Assembly (NCBI GenBank): GCA_022827165.1 | Contig: JAJDTN010000374.1 | Coordinates: 1 to 16,499, forward strand | Origin: Candidatus Latescibacterota bacterium | GTDB lineage: Bacteria; Latescibacterota; UBA2968; UBA8231 | Direction of reading: 5' to 3' | Length of the DNA stretch: 16,499 nucleotides | In this document: positions 1 through 7,101 of the stretch, one piece after another | How positions within the stretch are numbered: position 1 is the stretch's first letter | How the letters are laid out: every line of letters begins with the position of its first letter | Notes under the pieces: model-generated | Told to the model about the DNA's origin: nothing | What the model saw: only the letters and a program-made list of their open reading frames with translations | Databases searched by the model: none | Position numbers and translations under genes: made by a program

Positions 1-74
1 ATGTAGGCGTAGGGGTAGGCCATGACCACGGCCCCCAGGACCATGGCGAGCAGGGCCGTCCGCCGGCCGCTCAT
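1..74 (-). CDS. Carbohydrate ABC transporter permease, second subunit (N-terminal fragment)
   Basis: Only the first 24 or so codons lie in the window; the gene continues past position 1. The readable N-terminus is MSGRRTALLAMVLGAVVMAY, a basic start followed by a hydrophobic stretch, as at the first membrane span of MalG/UgpE-type inner-membrane permeases. The start ATG (74-72) overlaps the TGA of the upstream permease (73-71) in an ATGA arrangement, so the two are probably translationally coupled. Identity as the second permease is mainly inferred from position: sugar ABC operons of this family usually run binding protein, MalF-type permease, MalG-type permease. No ATPase gene is visible; it may lie beyond the edge or be shared. 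Confidence 0.7.
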   Translation of the reverse strand, partial: MSGRRTALLAMVLGAVVMAYPYAY

Positions 75-913
75 TCGTCGTAGATCCGGCGCGAGCGAAA
101 GACGCGCATCTGCAGGAAGACGAAGACGAAGGTGGCGGCGAAGAGCAGCCAGGCCAGGGCCGAGGCGTAGCCCATCTGTCCGGCCACGGCGAAGGCGTTG
201 ATGAAGATCGAGTAGGCGATCACCTCGGTGCTGCGCTCCGGGCCGCCGCTGGTCATGATGTAGACCGAGGTGAAGACCTGGAAGGAGCCGATGACGGTCA
301 TGACGGTGACGAAGACCAGGGTGTTGCGCAGCATCGGCACGGTGACGTGGCGGAACTGCTGCCAGCGGTTGGCGCCGTCCACCAGGGCCGCGTCGTAGAG
401 GAACCCGGGGATCTCGGTCAGACCGGCGAGGAAGATGACCATGTTGTATCCCGCCCCGGCCCAGACGCCGAGCAGGACCAGGGCCGGCAGCGCCGTCAGC
501 GAGCGGTCGAGGAGCTGCCCGTAGTTGCCGAAGATGTGGTAGAACACCAGGGCCAGGACGACGCCCGGGGTGATGGAGGGCAGGAAGTAGAGGGTGCGGA
601 ACAGGGCCTGTCCGTAGTGGGCGCGCAGGCACAGCAGGGCCAGGGGCAGGGCCGTGACCAGGGTGCCGGCAACGCTGAGGACCACGTAGACGGCGGTGTG
701 GCGCATGGCCAGGGCGAAGTAGCTGTCGGGCTCGAAGAGGGCGCGGCGGTAGTTGTCCAGGCCGACGAAGCCGGAAGCGCCGGCGAAGGCGTCGTAGTCG
801 TGGAAACTGACCCACAGGCTGATGCCCATGCTGACGAAGCTGAAGACGCAGGCCACGGTGAGGGCCGGGGCCACGTAGAGGTAGGGCACCAGGCGCTGCC
901 TGAGGGCGGTCAT
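71..913 (-). CDS. Carbohydrate ABC transporter permease (UgpA/MalF type)
   Basis: Inner-membrane permease of 280 residues that would form the translocation pore for a sugar ABC importer. The ATG at 913 overlaps the stop of the binding-protein gene (ATGA, 910-913); the open frame extends further upstream but that part is only a shadow of the binding-protein gene. Hydrophobic spans lie at roughly residues 12-35, 72-96, 112-128, 143-163, 198-220 and 250-268. The cytoplasmic EAA loop, which docks with the ATPase, is clear at about 174-195 (DAALVDGANRWQQF, then VTVPML). The TSGGPERST motif near 221-229 is typical of the family. The periplasmic segment between spans 3 and 4 (about 130-142) looks shorter than in UgpA relatives known to me. 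Substrate cannot be assigned; the galM neighbour suggests an aldose or its oligomers. Confidence 0.93.
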   Translation of the reverse strand: MTALRQRLVPYLYVAPALTVACVFSFVSMGISLWVSFHDYDAFAGASGFVGLDNYRRALFEPDSYFALAMRHTAVYVVLSVAGTLVTALPLALLCLRAHYGQALFRTLYFLPSITPGVVLALVFYHIFGNYGQLLDRSLTALPALVLLGVWAGAGYNMVIFLAGLTEIPGFLYDAALVDGANRWQQFRHVTVPMLRNTLVFVTVMTVIGSFQVFTSVYIMTSGGPERSTEVIAYSIFINAFAVAGQMGYASALAWLLFAATFVFVFLQMRVFRSRRIYDE

Positions 914-2403
914 CTGGGGGCGGGCTCCCGGCGGGCGGCGAGCCAGCGCTCCACCTGCTCGCCGTAGCGGCGGAAGACGTTGTCCACGCCCTGGGCGGCA
1001 ACCTCCATCGCCTCTGCCACCGATGCGTACGGCCCCTCCCCCGCCGCGATCTGCGGATAGCGCAGGAGGATCGTCTCCACGATCGGGTTGGCCTGGTGGT
1101 CGGCGGCGATGATCTCGGTGTGGCGCAGCTTGTCGCCGGCCAGGCAGATCTGCCGGACGTTGGACAGGTAGGGCCGCTCGGCGAGGGCCTCGGCCCAGCG
1201 CCGGCTCTCGTAGAAGTCGCGGCGGGGGCCGTTGTACCCGAGGTGCCGCGAGCGCAGCAGGTTGCCCTCCAGGCCGCAGACGAACTTCAGGTAGCGCCAG
1301 GCCGCGTCCACGTTCGGGCTGCGCCGGGTGATGACGAGCATGTTGCCCCAGGTGACGGTGGCCGGCCCGTCGCCGCGCGGCCCCGGCGGGAAGGCGGTCT
1401 TGGAGAAGTGGCCCCAGCCCATGGTGTCGCGCATGATGTCCTTGCCCGACCAGGTGCCGGCGGCGATGCAGGCGACGCGGCGCTCCTTGAACAGCTCCGA
1501 GTTCGTCAGCTGCCGGTGGAAGGGCGGGCAGACGCGGTCCACCCAGTAGAGGCGGGCCAGGAACTCGGCGGTCTCCACGCCGGCGGGCTCGGCGAAGAGG
1601 GCCCGCGTGCCGGCGCTGTCCTGGAAGCGCCCGCCGTTGGCCGCCAGCCACGGGCTGAACAGGCCGGCGCCGCTCGACGCGGAGAGCACGAAACCGGCCT
1701 GCACCACCTCGCCGTCGGCGTCGCGGCGGGTCAGCTTGCCGGCGATGCGGCGGAAGTGGTCCCAGCTGGTGACCGCGTCCCAGCGCAGGCGCAGCCAGTC
1801 GACGCTGCCGTCGGTCCGGCGCGCGAAGAGATCGCGGATCTCGTCGTCGCCGGCGGCCGCCTCCTGCAGGATGTCGAGGTTCCACAGCAGGCAGCTGGCA
1901 TCGATGATCTGGGGGATGCCGAAGACGGCGCCGCTCTCCGTCTGGTTGTGCCGCCACGCCGGCGCCAGGAACGCCTCCCGGCCGATGTGGCCGGGCGTTC
2001 CCGGCGCGGCGCCGTCGGCTTCGAGCAGGTCGTTCAGGGGCCGCAGCATGCCGCGCTGGTAGAACCCCTCGGCCCAGTACACGGAGGACTGGAAGACATC
2101 CGGCGGCGAGTCGCCGACCATGGCCGTGGACAGCTTCTGCACGTAGGTGCCGAAGGGCACGATCTGCAGGATGACGTCCACGTCCGGGTGGCGGGCCTCG
2201 AACTCGGCCTCCACGGCGTCGAAGTAGCGCCCGTACTCCTCGTTGGTGGAGGGGCTCCACCAGTCCCAGACGCGCAGCTGCACCGGGCGGGACTCGCCCG
2301 TGAGGCCCTCGACCCAGCGGCGGGTCATGCCGGCGCGGGAGAGCACGCCGGCCACGATCAGCAGAATCAGGGCGGCGCCGGCGGCCAGCCTCAGGCGGCG
2401 CAT
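910..2403 (-). CDS. Extracellular solute-binding protein of a sugar ABC transporter
   Basis: Periplasmic or membrane-tethered receptor of 497 residues for the importer encoded just downstream. The N-terminus (RRLRLAAGAALILLIVAGVL) is a basic start plus one hydrophobic helix. No lipobox cysteine follows, so it is either an uncleaved signal anchor or an ordinary secretion signal rather than a lipoprotein signal. The mature part opens with RVWDWWSPSTNEEY and EFEARHPDVDVILQIVP, the usual first strand and helix of family 1 sugar-binding proteins (UgpB/MalE-like). Further typical segments are GDSPPDVFQSSVYWAEGFY and, near residue 318, GTWSGKDIMR. At 497 residues it is longer than the common 400-440. 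The start ATG at 2403 follows the dipeptidase stop by 20 bases with no clear Shine-Dalgarno sequence; the end overlaps the permease start by four bases. Confidence 0.92.
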   Translation of the reverse strand: MRRLRLAAGAALILLIVAGVLSRAGMTRRWVEGLTGESRPVQLRVWDWWSPSTNEEYGRYFDAVEAEFEARHPDVDVILQIVPFGTYVQKLSTAMVGDSPPDVFQSSVYWAEGFYQRGMLRPLNDLLEADGAAPGTPGHIGREAFLAPAWRHNQTESGAVFGIPQIIDASCLLWNLDILQEAAAGDDEIRDLFARRTDGSVDWLRLRWDAVTSWDHFRRIAGKLTRRDADGEVVQAGFVLSASSGAGLFSPWLAANGGRFQDSAGTRALFAEPAGVETAEFLARLYWVDRVCPPFHRQLTNSELFKERRVACIAAGTWSGKDIMRDTMGWGHFSKTAFPPGPRGDGPATVTWGNMLVITRRSPNVDAAWRYLKFVCGLEGNLLRSRHLGYNGPRRDFYESRRWAEALAERPYLSNVRQICLAGDKLRHTEIIAADHQANPIVETILLRYPQIAAGEGPYASVAEAMEVAAQGVDNVFRRYGEQVERWLAARREPAPR

Positions 2404-2423
2404 GGTTCGGGGAGCCGGCGGGT

Positions 2424-3449
2424 TCAGCCGTCGATGGTGCGGCCCAGGAGGCGCAGGAAGTTGCCGCCCCAGACGAGGGCCGTCTCGTCCTCGCTGAAGC
2501 CGCGGGCGAGCAGGGCGTGGGTCAGCTCCGGCAGCCGCGAGACGTCGGGGACCACCGGCTTGGTGCCGCGGCCCAGGCCGTCGAAGTCGGAGCCGATGGC
2601 CACGTGTTCCACCCCGACCAGCTCGGCCACGTAGATCACGTGGTCCACCAGGCGCTCGACGGTGGGGTGCTCCGGGTCGATGAACATGGGCGCGAAGGCG
2701 ATGCCGAGGACGCCGCCGGCCCCAGCGAGGGCGCGGATCTGGTCGTCGGTCATGCAGCGCCAGTGGGGGCAGAGGGAGAACACGGCGGTGTGGGTCATGG
2801 TCACCGGCAGGCTCGACAGCTCCAGGACCTCGTAGAAGGCGCGGTCGTTGACGTGAGCCAGGTCGGTGACCACGCCTATCTCGTTGCTGGCGCGCAGCAC
2901 CTCGCGGCCAAAGGCGGTGAGCCCCTTCAGCCCGCGGCGGGCCTCGTCGCGGTCGGCGGCGGTGCAGGCGCCGAAGGCGCTGGCGCTGCCCTGGAGCAGC
3001 TTCGCGTCGTCGCCGCCCTCGCCGTGGGTGATGCCCAGGGCCCGCAGGCCCATGCGGTAGAGCAGGTTCAGGGTGTCGGCGTCGCCCTCCAGCCAGCGGC
3101 CGGCGCCCTCCACCGTCAGCAGGATGGAGATCCGGCCGGCGGCGCGGGCCTCCTCCACGTCGCCGGAGGCGCGCACCACCTGGAAGACCTCCGGGTGGGC
3201 CTCGACCTGAGCAAGGGTGCGCTCCAGGGTGACCCAGACGTTGGCCACGGCGCCGTTGCCGACGACGAAGAAGCCGCCGTCGAGGCCGCCGTCGCGCATG
3301 CGCGGCACGTCCATGTCGTACTCGGTGTCGCGCTCCATCCAGCGGAAGGGCCCCTCGCCGCGGGCGACGCGCTCCACCGGGGTGTCGTTGTGGCCGTCGA
3401 AGACCAGGATCCGCTCGTGGATCCGGCGCGCTTCTTCCTGGGTGATCAT
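2424..3449 (-). CDS. Membrane dipeptidase (renal dipeptidase-like), peptidase family M19
   Basis: Zinc-dependent dipeptidase of 341 residues, an amidohydrolase-fold enzyme that cleaves dipeptides, often accepting D-residues. The metal-ligand pattern is intact and falls almost at human renal dipeptidase numbering: H20 and D22 in FDGHND, E114 in LLTVEGAGRW, H199 in TDLAHV, H220 in MTHTAVF. R231 and D288 (in AIGSDFDG) match the substrate-binding arginine and aspartate. No signal peptide is seen, so it is probably cytoplasmic. The ATG at 3449 has an AGGA Shine-Dalgarno six bases upstream, one of few clear ones in this window. It sits 10 bases after galM and 20 before the binding protein, so it is firmly inside the sugar operon. 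Why a dipeptidase belongs there is unclear; the cargo might include a peptide- or amino-acid-linked sugar. Confidence 0.92.
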   Translation of the reverse strand: MITQEEARRIHERILVFDGHNDTPVERVARGEGPFRWMERDTEYDMDVPRMRDGGLDGGFFVVGNGAVANVWVTLERTLAQVEAHPEVFQVVRASGDVEEARAAGRISILLTVEGAGRWLEGDADTLNLLYRMGLRALGITHGEGGDDAKLLQGSASAFGACTAADRDEARRGLKGLTAFGREVLRASNEIGVVTDLAHVNDRAFYEVLELSSLPVTMTHTAVFSLCPHWRCMTDDQIRALAGAGGVLGIAFAPMFIDPEHPTVERLVDHVIYVAELVGVEHVAIGSDFDGLGRGTKPVVPDVSRLPELTHALLARGFSEDETALVWGGNFLRLLGRTIDG

Positions 3450-3459
3450 GGCGTTCCTG

Positions 3460-4506
3460 TCAGAGGGTGGAGAACCGGTATTCCGTCGTCTCCCGGTAGA
3501 TCTCGCCGGGGCGCAGGATCGTGTTCGGGAAGTCGGGGCGGTTCACCGAGTCGGGGAAGTGCTGGGTCTCCAGGCAGAGGGCGCAGTGGCGATCGTACGC
3601 GGCGCCCGACTTGCCCGTCGTGGGGACGAGGACATTGGCCGTGTAGAACTGCACCCCCGGCTGGGTGGTGAAGACCTCCATGCGGCGCCCCTTCAGCGGC
3701 TCGATGACCTCGGCCACCAGACGGCAGGCCTCCCCGTCCCAGCGGTCGACGACGTAGTTGTGGTCGAAGCCGCCCGCGGCGGAGAGGGCCTCGATGCGCC
3801 CACCCACCCGCGCGGGGTCGCGCAGGTCGAGGGGGGTGCCCTCCACCGGCAGGACGGCTCCCGGCAGGCCGCTGCCGCCGCGCGCCGTGCAGCGGGACGC
3901 TTTGATGGAGATCACGTGATCGAGGACGCTGCCGGCGCCGTGGCCGCCGAGATGGAAGTAGGAGTGGTTGGTCAGGTTGACCGGCGTCGGCCGGTCGGTG
4001 GTGGCGAGGTAGTCGATGCGCAGGCCGTTGGCCCGGGTCAGGGTGTAGAGGATCTCCACCGACAGGGTGCCCGGATAGCCGTCCTCGCCGTCGGGACTGA
4101 CGCGGCGGAAGCGGACCCCCGGGCCCTCGGGAGCGTCCTCCGGCTCGCCGCGCCACAAGGCCCGGTGGAAGCCGCCCTCGCCACCGTGGATGTGGTTCGG
4201 CGGCGAGTTCACGGCCAGCTGCACGACGCGCCCGTCCAGCTCGAAGCGGCCGCCGGCGATGCGGTTGGCCACGCGCCCCGTGGCGCAGCCGAAGTAGGCG
4301 GGGTTGGCCTCGTACTCCGCCACCGTGTCGAAACCGAGGACCACGTCGGCGAGGGCGCCGGTGCGGTCGGGCACCTCGATCCCGGCGATGACGGCGCCGA
4401 TCTCCAGCAGGCGCACCACGCCGCCGCCGTCGTTGGTGAGGGTGAAGACGGCGACCTCCTCGCCGGCGGCGGTGGCGCCGAAGGGGTCCCGCGTCAGGCC
4501 GCTCAC
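3460..4506 (-). CDS. galM: Aldose 1-epimerase (galactose mutarotase)
   Basis: Interconverts alpha and beta anomers of free aldoses in the cytoplasm, preparing imported sugar for kinases. The 348-residue protein matches the family end to end: TLTNDGGGVV, VPDRTGALADVVLGFDTVAEY, GRVANRI, N-HIHGG at 105-109, NLTNHSYFHLGG at 177-188, and LETQHFPDS near the C-terminus. H107 and H181 are the substrate/acid histidines and E313 the catalytic base by family pattern. The start chosen is GTG at 4506, because the family alignment begins at about VSGLTRDPFG; the frame remains open far upstream but without conserved sequence. No Shine-Dalgarno precedes the GTG. A 14-codon ORF ends exactly across it (GTGA), which may supply ribosomes by reinitiation. 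It is the first gene of the minus-strand sugar operon. Confidence 0.93.
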   Translation of the reverse strand: MSGLTRDPFGATAAGEEVAVFTLTNDGGGVVRLLEIGAVIAGIEVPDRTGALADVVLGFDTVAEYEANPAYFGCATGRVANRIAGGRFELDGRVVQLAVNSPPNHIHGGEGGFHRALWRGEPEDAPEGPGVRFRRVSPDGEDGYPGTLSVEILYTLTRANGLRIDYLATTDRPTPVNLTNHSYFHLGGHGAGSVLDHVISIKASRCTARGGSGLPGAVLPVEGTPLDLRDPARVGGRIEALSAAGGFDHNYVVDRWDGEACRLVAEVIEPLKGRRMEVFTTQPGVQFYTANVLVPTTGKSGAAYDRHCALCLETQHFPDSVNRPDFPNTILRPGEIYRETTEYRFSTL

Positions 4507-4547
4507 GGGCGGCGGCCGGGGGCGTCGATGGGCTTCGGGCGGATCAT
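4503..4547 (-). CDS. Possible leader micro-ORF coupled to galM
   Basis: Fourteen codons, MIRPKPIDAPGRRP, then TGA. The stop (4505-4503) overlaps the galM GTG start (4506-4504) as GTGA. The ATG at 4547 lies nine bases downstream of the -10 box TATGCT (4562-4557), so if transcription starts at the usual distance the mRNA would begin almost at this ATG and be leaderless. The coordinates and reading frame are read directly; that it is translated is inference. In GC-rich DNA a short open frame like this can arise by chance, so confidence is low. Confidence 0.3.
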   Translation of the reverse strand: MIRPKPIDAPGRRP

Positions 4548-4556
4548 GGGGCGGCA

Positions 4557-4585
4557 AGCATAGCCGGGGCCCCGGGGGGCGGCAA
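4557..4585 (-). promoter_or_regulatory. Sigma70-like promoter of the galM/sugar ABC operon
   Basis: Read on the minus strand: -35 TTGCCG (4585-4580), 17-base spacer, -10 TATGCT (4562-4557). The spacing is ideal; the -35 matches four of six consensus bases and the -10 also four (T, A, T and the final T). The spacer is almost pure G/C. Predicted start of transcription is near 4550, about 45 bases before galM. It stands divergent to the ligD operon in the 225-base intergenic region. Confidence 0.6.
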
Positions 4586-4716
4586 GGTCGGCCTCGGGGG
4601 TTCGGCCGGGCATCGGGGAGAGCCGTCCAACCCGCCCCGGTCATTCGAGCCGCCCGGGGGTGGAGGCTGCCGGCCAGGGCCTTTCGGACAACCCCCGGAT
4701 GCGCCTCCGCCCTTCG

Positions 4717-4722
4717 TATATT
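4717..4722 (+). promoter_or_regulatory. -10-like element TATATT directly upstream of ligD
   Basis: TATATT stands out in very GC-rich DNA and ends nine bases before the ATG at 4732. No credible -35 hexamer is present 16-18 bases upstream (the region reads as a C/G run), and no Shine-Dalgarno lies before the ATG. If this box is used, transcription would start at or within a few bases of the start codon and the ligD message would be leaderless or nearly so. The divergent galM promoter has the same -10 to ATG distance with respect to its micro-ORF. Confidence 0.4.
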
Positions 4723-4731
4723 CCCCGTACG

Positions 4732-7101
4732 ATGCCCCGCACCTCGCGCATGACCCAGGTCGGCAAGCGCCGCATCGAGCTGTCCAACCTCGAGAAGGTG
4801 CTGTGGCCGGAGGACGGCGTCCACAAGGCCGAGATGGTGCGCTACTACCTGGCCATGGCGCCGACGATCCTGGCCCACATCAAGGGGCGGCCCCTGTCGC
4901 TGGTGCGCTTCCCAGACGGCATCCACGGGGAGAGCTTCTTCCAGAAGAACCGCCCCCGCTACAGCCCCGATTGGCTCGACCACGAGCGCATCGGCGACGA
5001 CGAGGCCGAGGGCAAGAGCATCGACTACGTGGTCGCCTCCGACGAGGCCAGCCTCGTGTGGCTGGCCAACCACGCCGCCATCGAGCTGCACCACGTCCAC
5101 GCGCGGCGGCCCCACTTCGACCGGCCCGACTACTTCGTCTTCGACCTCGACCCGCCCGAGGGCACCCCCTTCCCCGAGGTGGCCGCCCTCGCCTTCGAGC
5201 TGAAGGACCACCTCGAGTCCTTCGGCTATCACACCTTCTGCAAGACCACGGGCCGCAAGGGCATCCACGTGGTAGCGCCCCTGGAGCCACGCTACGACTT
5301 CGGCACCGTCTTCGAGACGGCGAAGGCCCTGGCCCAACCCTTCGTCAAGGCGCGTCCGGCCACGACCCTGGAGATCCGCCGCGACAAGCGGCCCGACAAG
5401 GTGCTGGTCGACGTCTACCGCAACCGCCGGTCCCAGACGATCGTCAGCGCCTACAGCCTGCGCGGCTCCCCCGGAGCGACGGTGTCCATGCCGGTGACGT
5501 GGGAGGAACTGGAGGGGCTCCAGGACCCGCGCGAGCACAACGTCCACACGGCGCGACAGAAAGTCCTGGAACGCGGCGACCCGTGGGAGGCGATGGCCGC
5601 CCACGCCACGCGCCTGCACACCGACCGCGAGGCGGCGCCGAGCCAGAAGCGGGAGACCGGCGAGTCGAGGACCTACAAGACGCCGGAGCAGCTCGAGGAG
5701 TACGAGCGCCGGCGCTCCTTCCAGCGCAGCCCCGAGCCCGCCCCGGGGGTCGAGAGCGGCGAGGGCATGGCCTTCGTCCTGCACCGCCACCACGCCTCGC
5801 GCCTGCACTACGACCTGCGCCTGGAGCAGGACGGGGCGCTGCGCTCCTGGGCCGTCCCCAAGGGCCTGCCGCCGCGGCCCGGGGTCAAGCGCCTGGCGGT
5901 GAACGTGGAGGACCACCCCCTGGAGTACCTCACCTTCGAGGGCGAGATCCCCAAGGGCGAGTACGGCGCCGGCCCCATGTGGGTCTACGCCACCGGCACC
6001 TACGTGATCACCCGCGACAAGAAGGACGCCTCCTTCTACTTCCGCCTGCAGTCGAAGCAGCTCACCGCCGAGTACCGGCTCATCAACACCCGCGGCAAGG
6101 ACTGGCTCCTGGAGCGGGTCGACGCGCCCCAGGTCGACTGGCTGCAGCAGCCCCCCGGGCCGATGCTCGCCGAGAGCCAGGACGACGTGCCCCTCGGCGG
6201 CGACTGGCTCCACGAGGTCAAGTGGGACGGCATCCGCGCCTCCATCACCATCGACGACGGCCAGGTATGCATCCGCACCCGCCCCGGAAAGGACGTGACC
6301 GCCCACTTCCCGGAGCTGGGCCGGACGGAGGAGGAGCTGCACGCCAACGGCGCCGTCCTCGACGGCGAGATCGTCTGCCTCGACGACGCCGGGCGCCCGG
6401 TCTTCACCGACGTCATGGGCCGCATCCACGCCCGCGGCGAGAGGGCGGTGGAGAAGGCGAGGGCGGGGAACCCGGCGGTCTGCTACCTCTTCGACTGCCT
6501 CTACCTCGACGGCCGGCCGGTCGTCGACGAGCCCCTGGAGCGCCGCCGGGCGTGGGTGGAAGACATCCTGCGCAAGCCGGGCGGCTCCTACCGCCTGAGC
6601 CAGGCCTTCGACGACGGCGAGGCCCTCTTCGCGGCGGCGAAAGAGCTTGGGGTAGAAGGAATCGTGGCCAAGAAGCGGGACGCCCGGTACATTCCGGGAC
6701 AGCGCGCTTCCGCGTGGCGGAAGGTCAAGGTGCGCAACACCGCGGAGTGCCTGATCGTCGGCTACACCCGCGGCAGGGGCGACCGCAGCCGAACCTTCGG
6801 CGCCCTGCACCTGGCCGAGCCCAACGGGGGCGCGCTGACGTACCGGGGCAAGGTGGGCGGCGGCTTCGACGACCGGAACCTGGCCGAGGTGCTGGCGGAG
6901 CTGCGGAGCCTGCCCGAGGTCGAGCGGCCCGTGGACGAGAGGCCGCCCGACGACGCCGAGACGACCTGGGTCGAGCCCCGGCTGTACTGCGAGGTGCAGT
7001 ACGCCAGCCACGCCAACACCGGCGCCCTGCGCGAGGCCGTCTTCCTGCGCCTGCGGCCCGACCTGACCGATCCCCCCGAGAAAGAGGAGCAAGCCCCATG
7101 A
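4732..7101 (+). CDS. ligD: Multifunctional ATP-dependent DNA ligase D (POL-PE-LIG)
   Basis: End-processing and sealing enzyme of bacterial non-homologous end joining, 789 residues from ATG 4732. Order is polymerase, phosphoesterase, ligase. The primase-polymerase domain (about 8-290) has the metal-binding DLD at 138-140 in FVFDLDPPEG, TGRKGIHVV, and the later VDVYRN aspartate. The 3'-phosphoesterase domain (about 345-460) has HRHHASRLHYD at 351-361 and VEDHPLEY. The ligase domain has nucleotidyl-acceptor K497 in HEVKWDGIRAS, then LDGEIV, EGIVAKK and WRKVKVR, followed by an OB-fold. The open frame runs back to 4660, but family similarity begins near residue 7 (KRRIELSNLEKVLWPE); ATG 4750 is the alternative. 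Its TGA overlaps the ku ATG. The domain order matches mycobacterial LigD, not Pseudomonas PE-LIG-POL. Confidence 0.96.
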   Translation: MPRTSRMTQVGKRRIELSNLEKVLWPEDGVHKAEMVRYYLAMAPTILAHIKGRPLSLVRFPDGIHGESFFQKNRPRYSPDWLDHERIGDDEAEGKSIDYVVASDEASLVWLANHAAIELHHVHARRPHFDRPDYFVFDLDPPEGTPFPEVAALAFELKDHLESFGYHTFCKTTGRKGIHVVAPLEPRYDFGTVFETAKALAQPFVKARPATTLEIRRDKRPDKVLVDVYRNRRSQTIVSAYSLRGSPGATVSMPVTWEELEGLQDPREHNVHTARQKVLERGDPWEAMAAHATRLHTDREAAPSQKRETGESRTYKTPEQLEEYERRRSFQRSPEPAPGVESGEGMAFVLHRHHASRLHYDLRLEQDGALRSWAVPKGLPPRPGVKRLAVNVEDHPLEYLTFEGEIPKGEYGAGPMWVYATGTYVITRDKKDASFYFRLQSKQLTAEYRLINTRGKDWLLERVDAPQVDWLQQPPGPMLAESQDDVPLGGDWLHEVKWDGIRASITIDDGQVCIRTRPGKDVTAHFPELGRTEEELHANGAVLDGEIVCLDDAGRPVFTDVMGRIHARGERAVEKARAGNPAVCYLFDCLYLDGRPVVDEPLERRRAWVEDILRKPGGSYRLSQAFDDGEALFAAAKELGVEGIVAKKRDARYIPGQRASAWRKVKVRNTAECLIVGYTRGRGDRSRTFGALHLAEPNGGALTYRGKVGGGFDDRNLAEVLAELRSLPEVERPVDERPPDDAETTWVEPRLYCEVQYASHANTGALREAVFLRLRPDLTDPPEKEEQAP
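7083..7089 (+). promoter_or_regulatory. Ribosome binding site of ku
   Basis: AGAGGAG inside the last codons of ligD, eight bases before the ku ATG at 7098. It is one of the strongest Shine-Dalgarno sequences in the window and suggests that ku is initiated efficiently in its own right in addition to coupling with ligD. Confidence 0.7.

Noticed and set aside
71..2260. A 729-residue permease with a long N-terminal extension
   Set aside because: The extension is an out-of-frame reading of the binding-protein gene; the permease starts at ATG 913.
4694..4699. A -35 box for the ligD promoter
   Set aside because: At the right distance the sequence is CCCGGA, unlike any -35 consensus; CGGACA at 4685-4690 is too far away (26 bases).
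3460..7092. A 1210-residue minus-strand open frame across galM and the whole of ligD
   Set aside because: Only the galM part has family features; the rest is the antisense shadow of ligD in GC-rich DNA.
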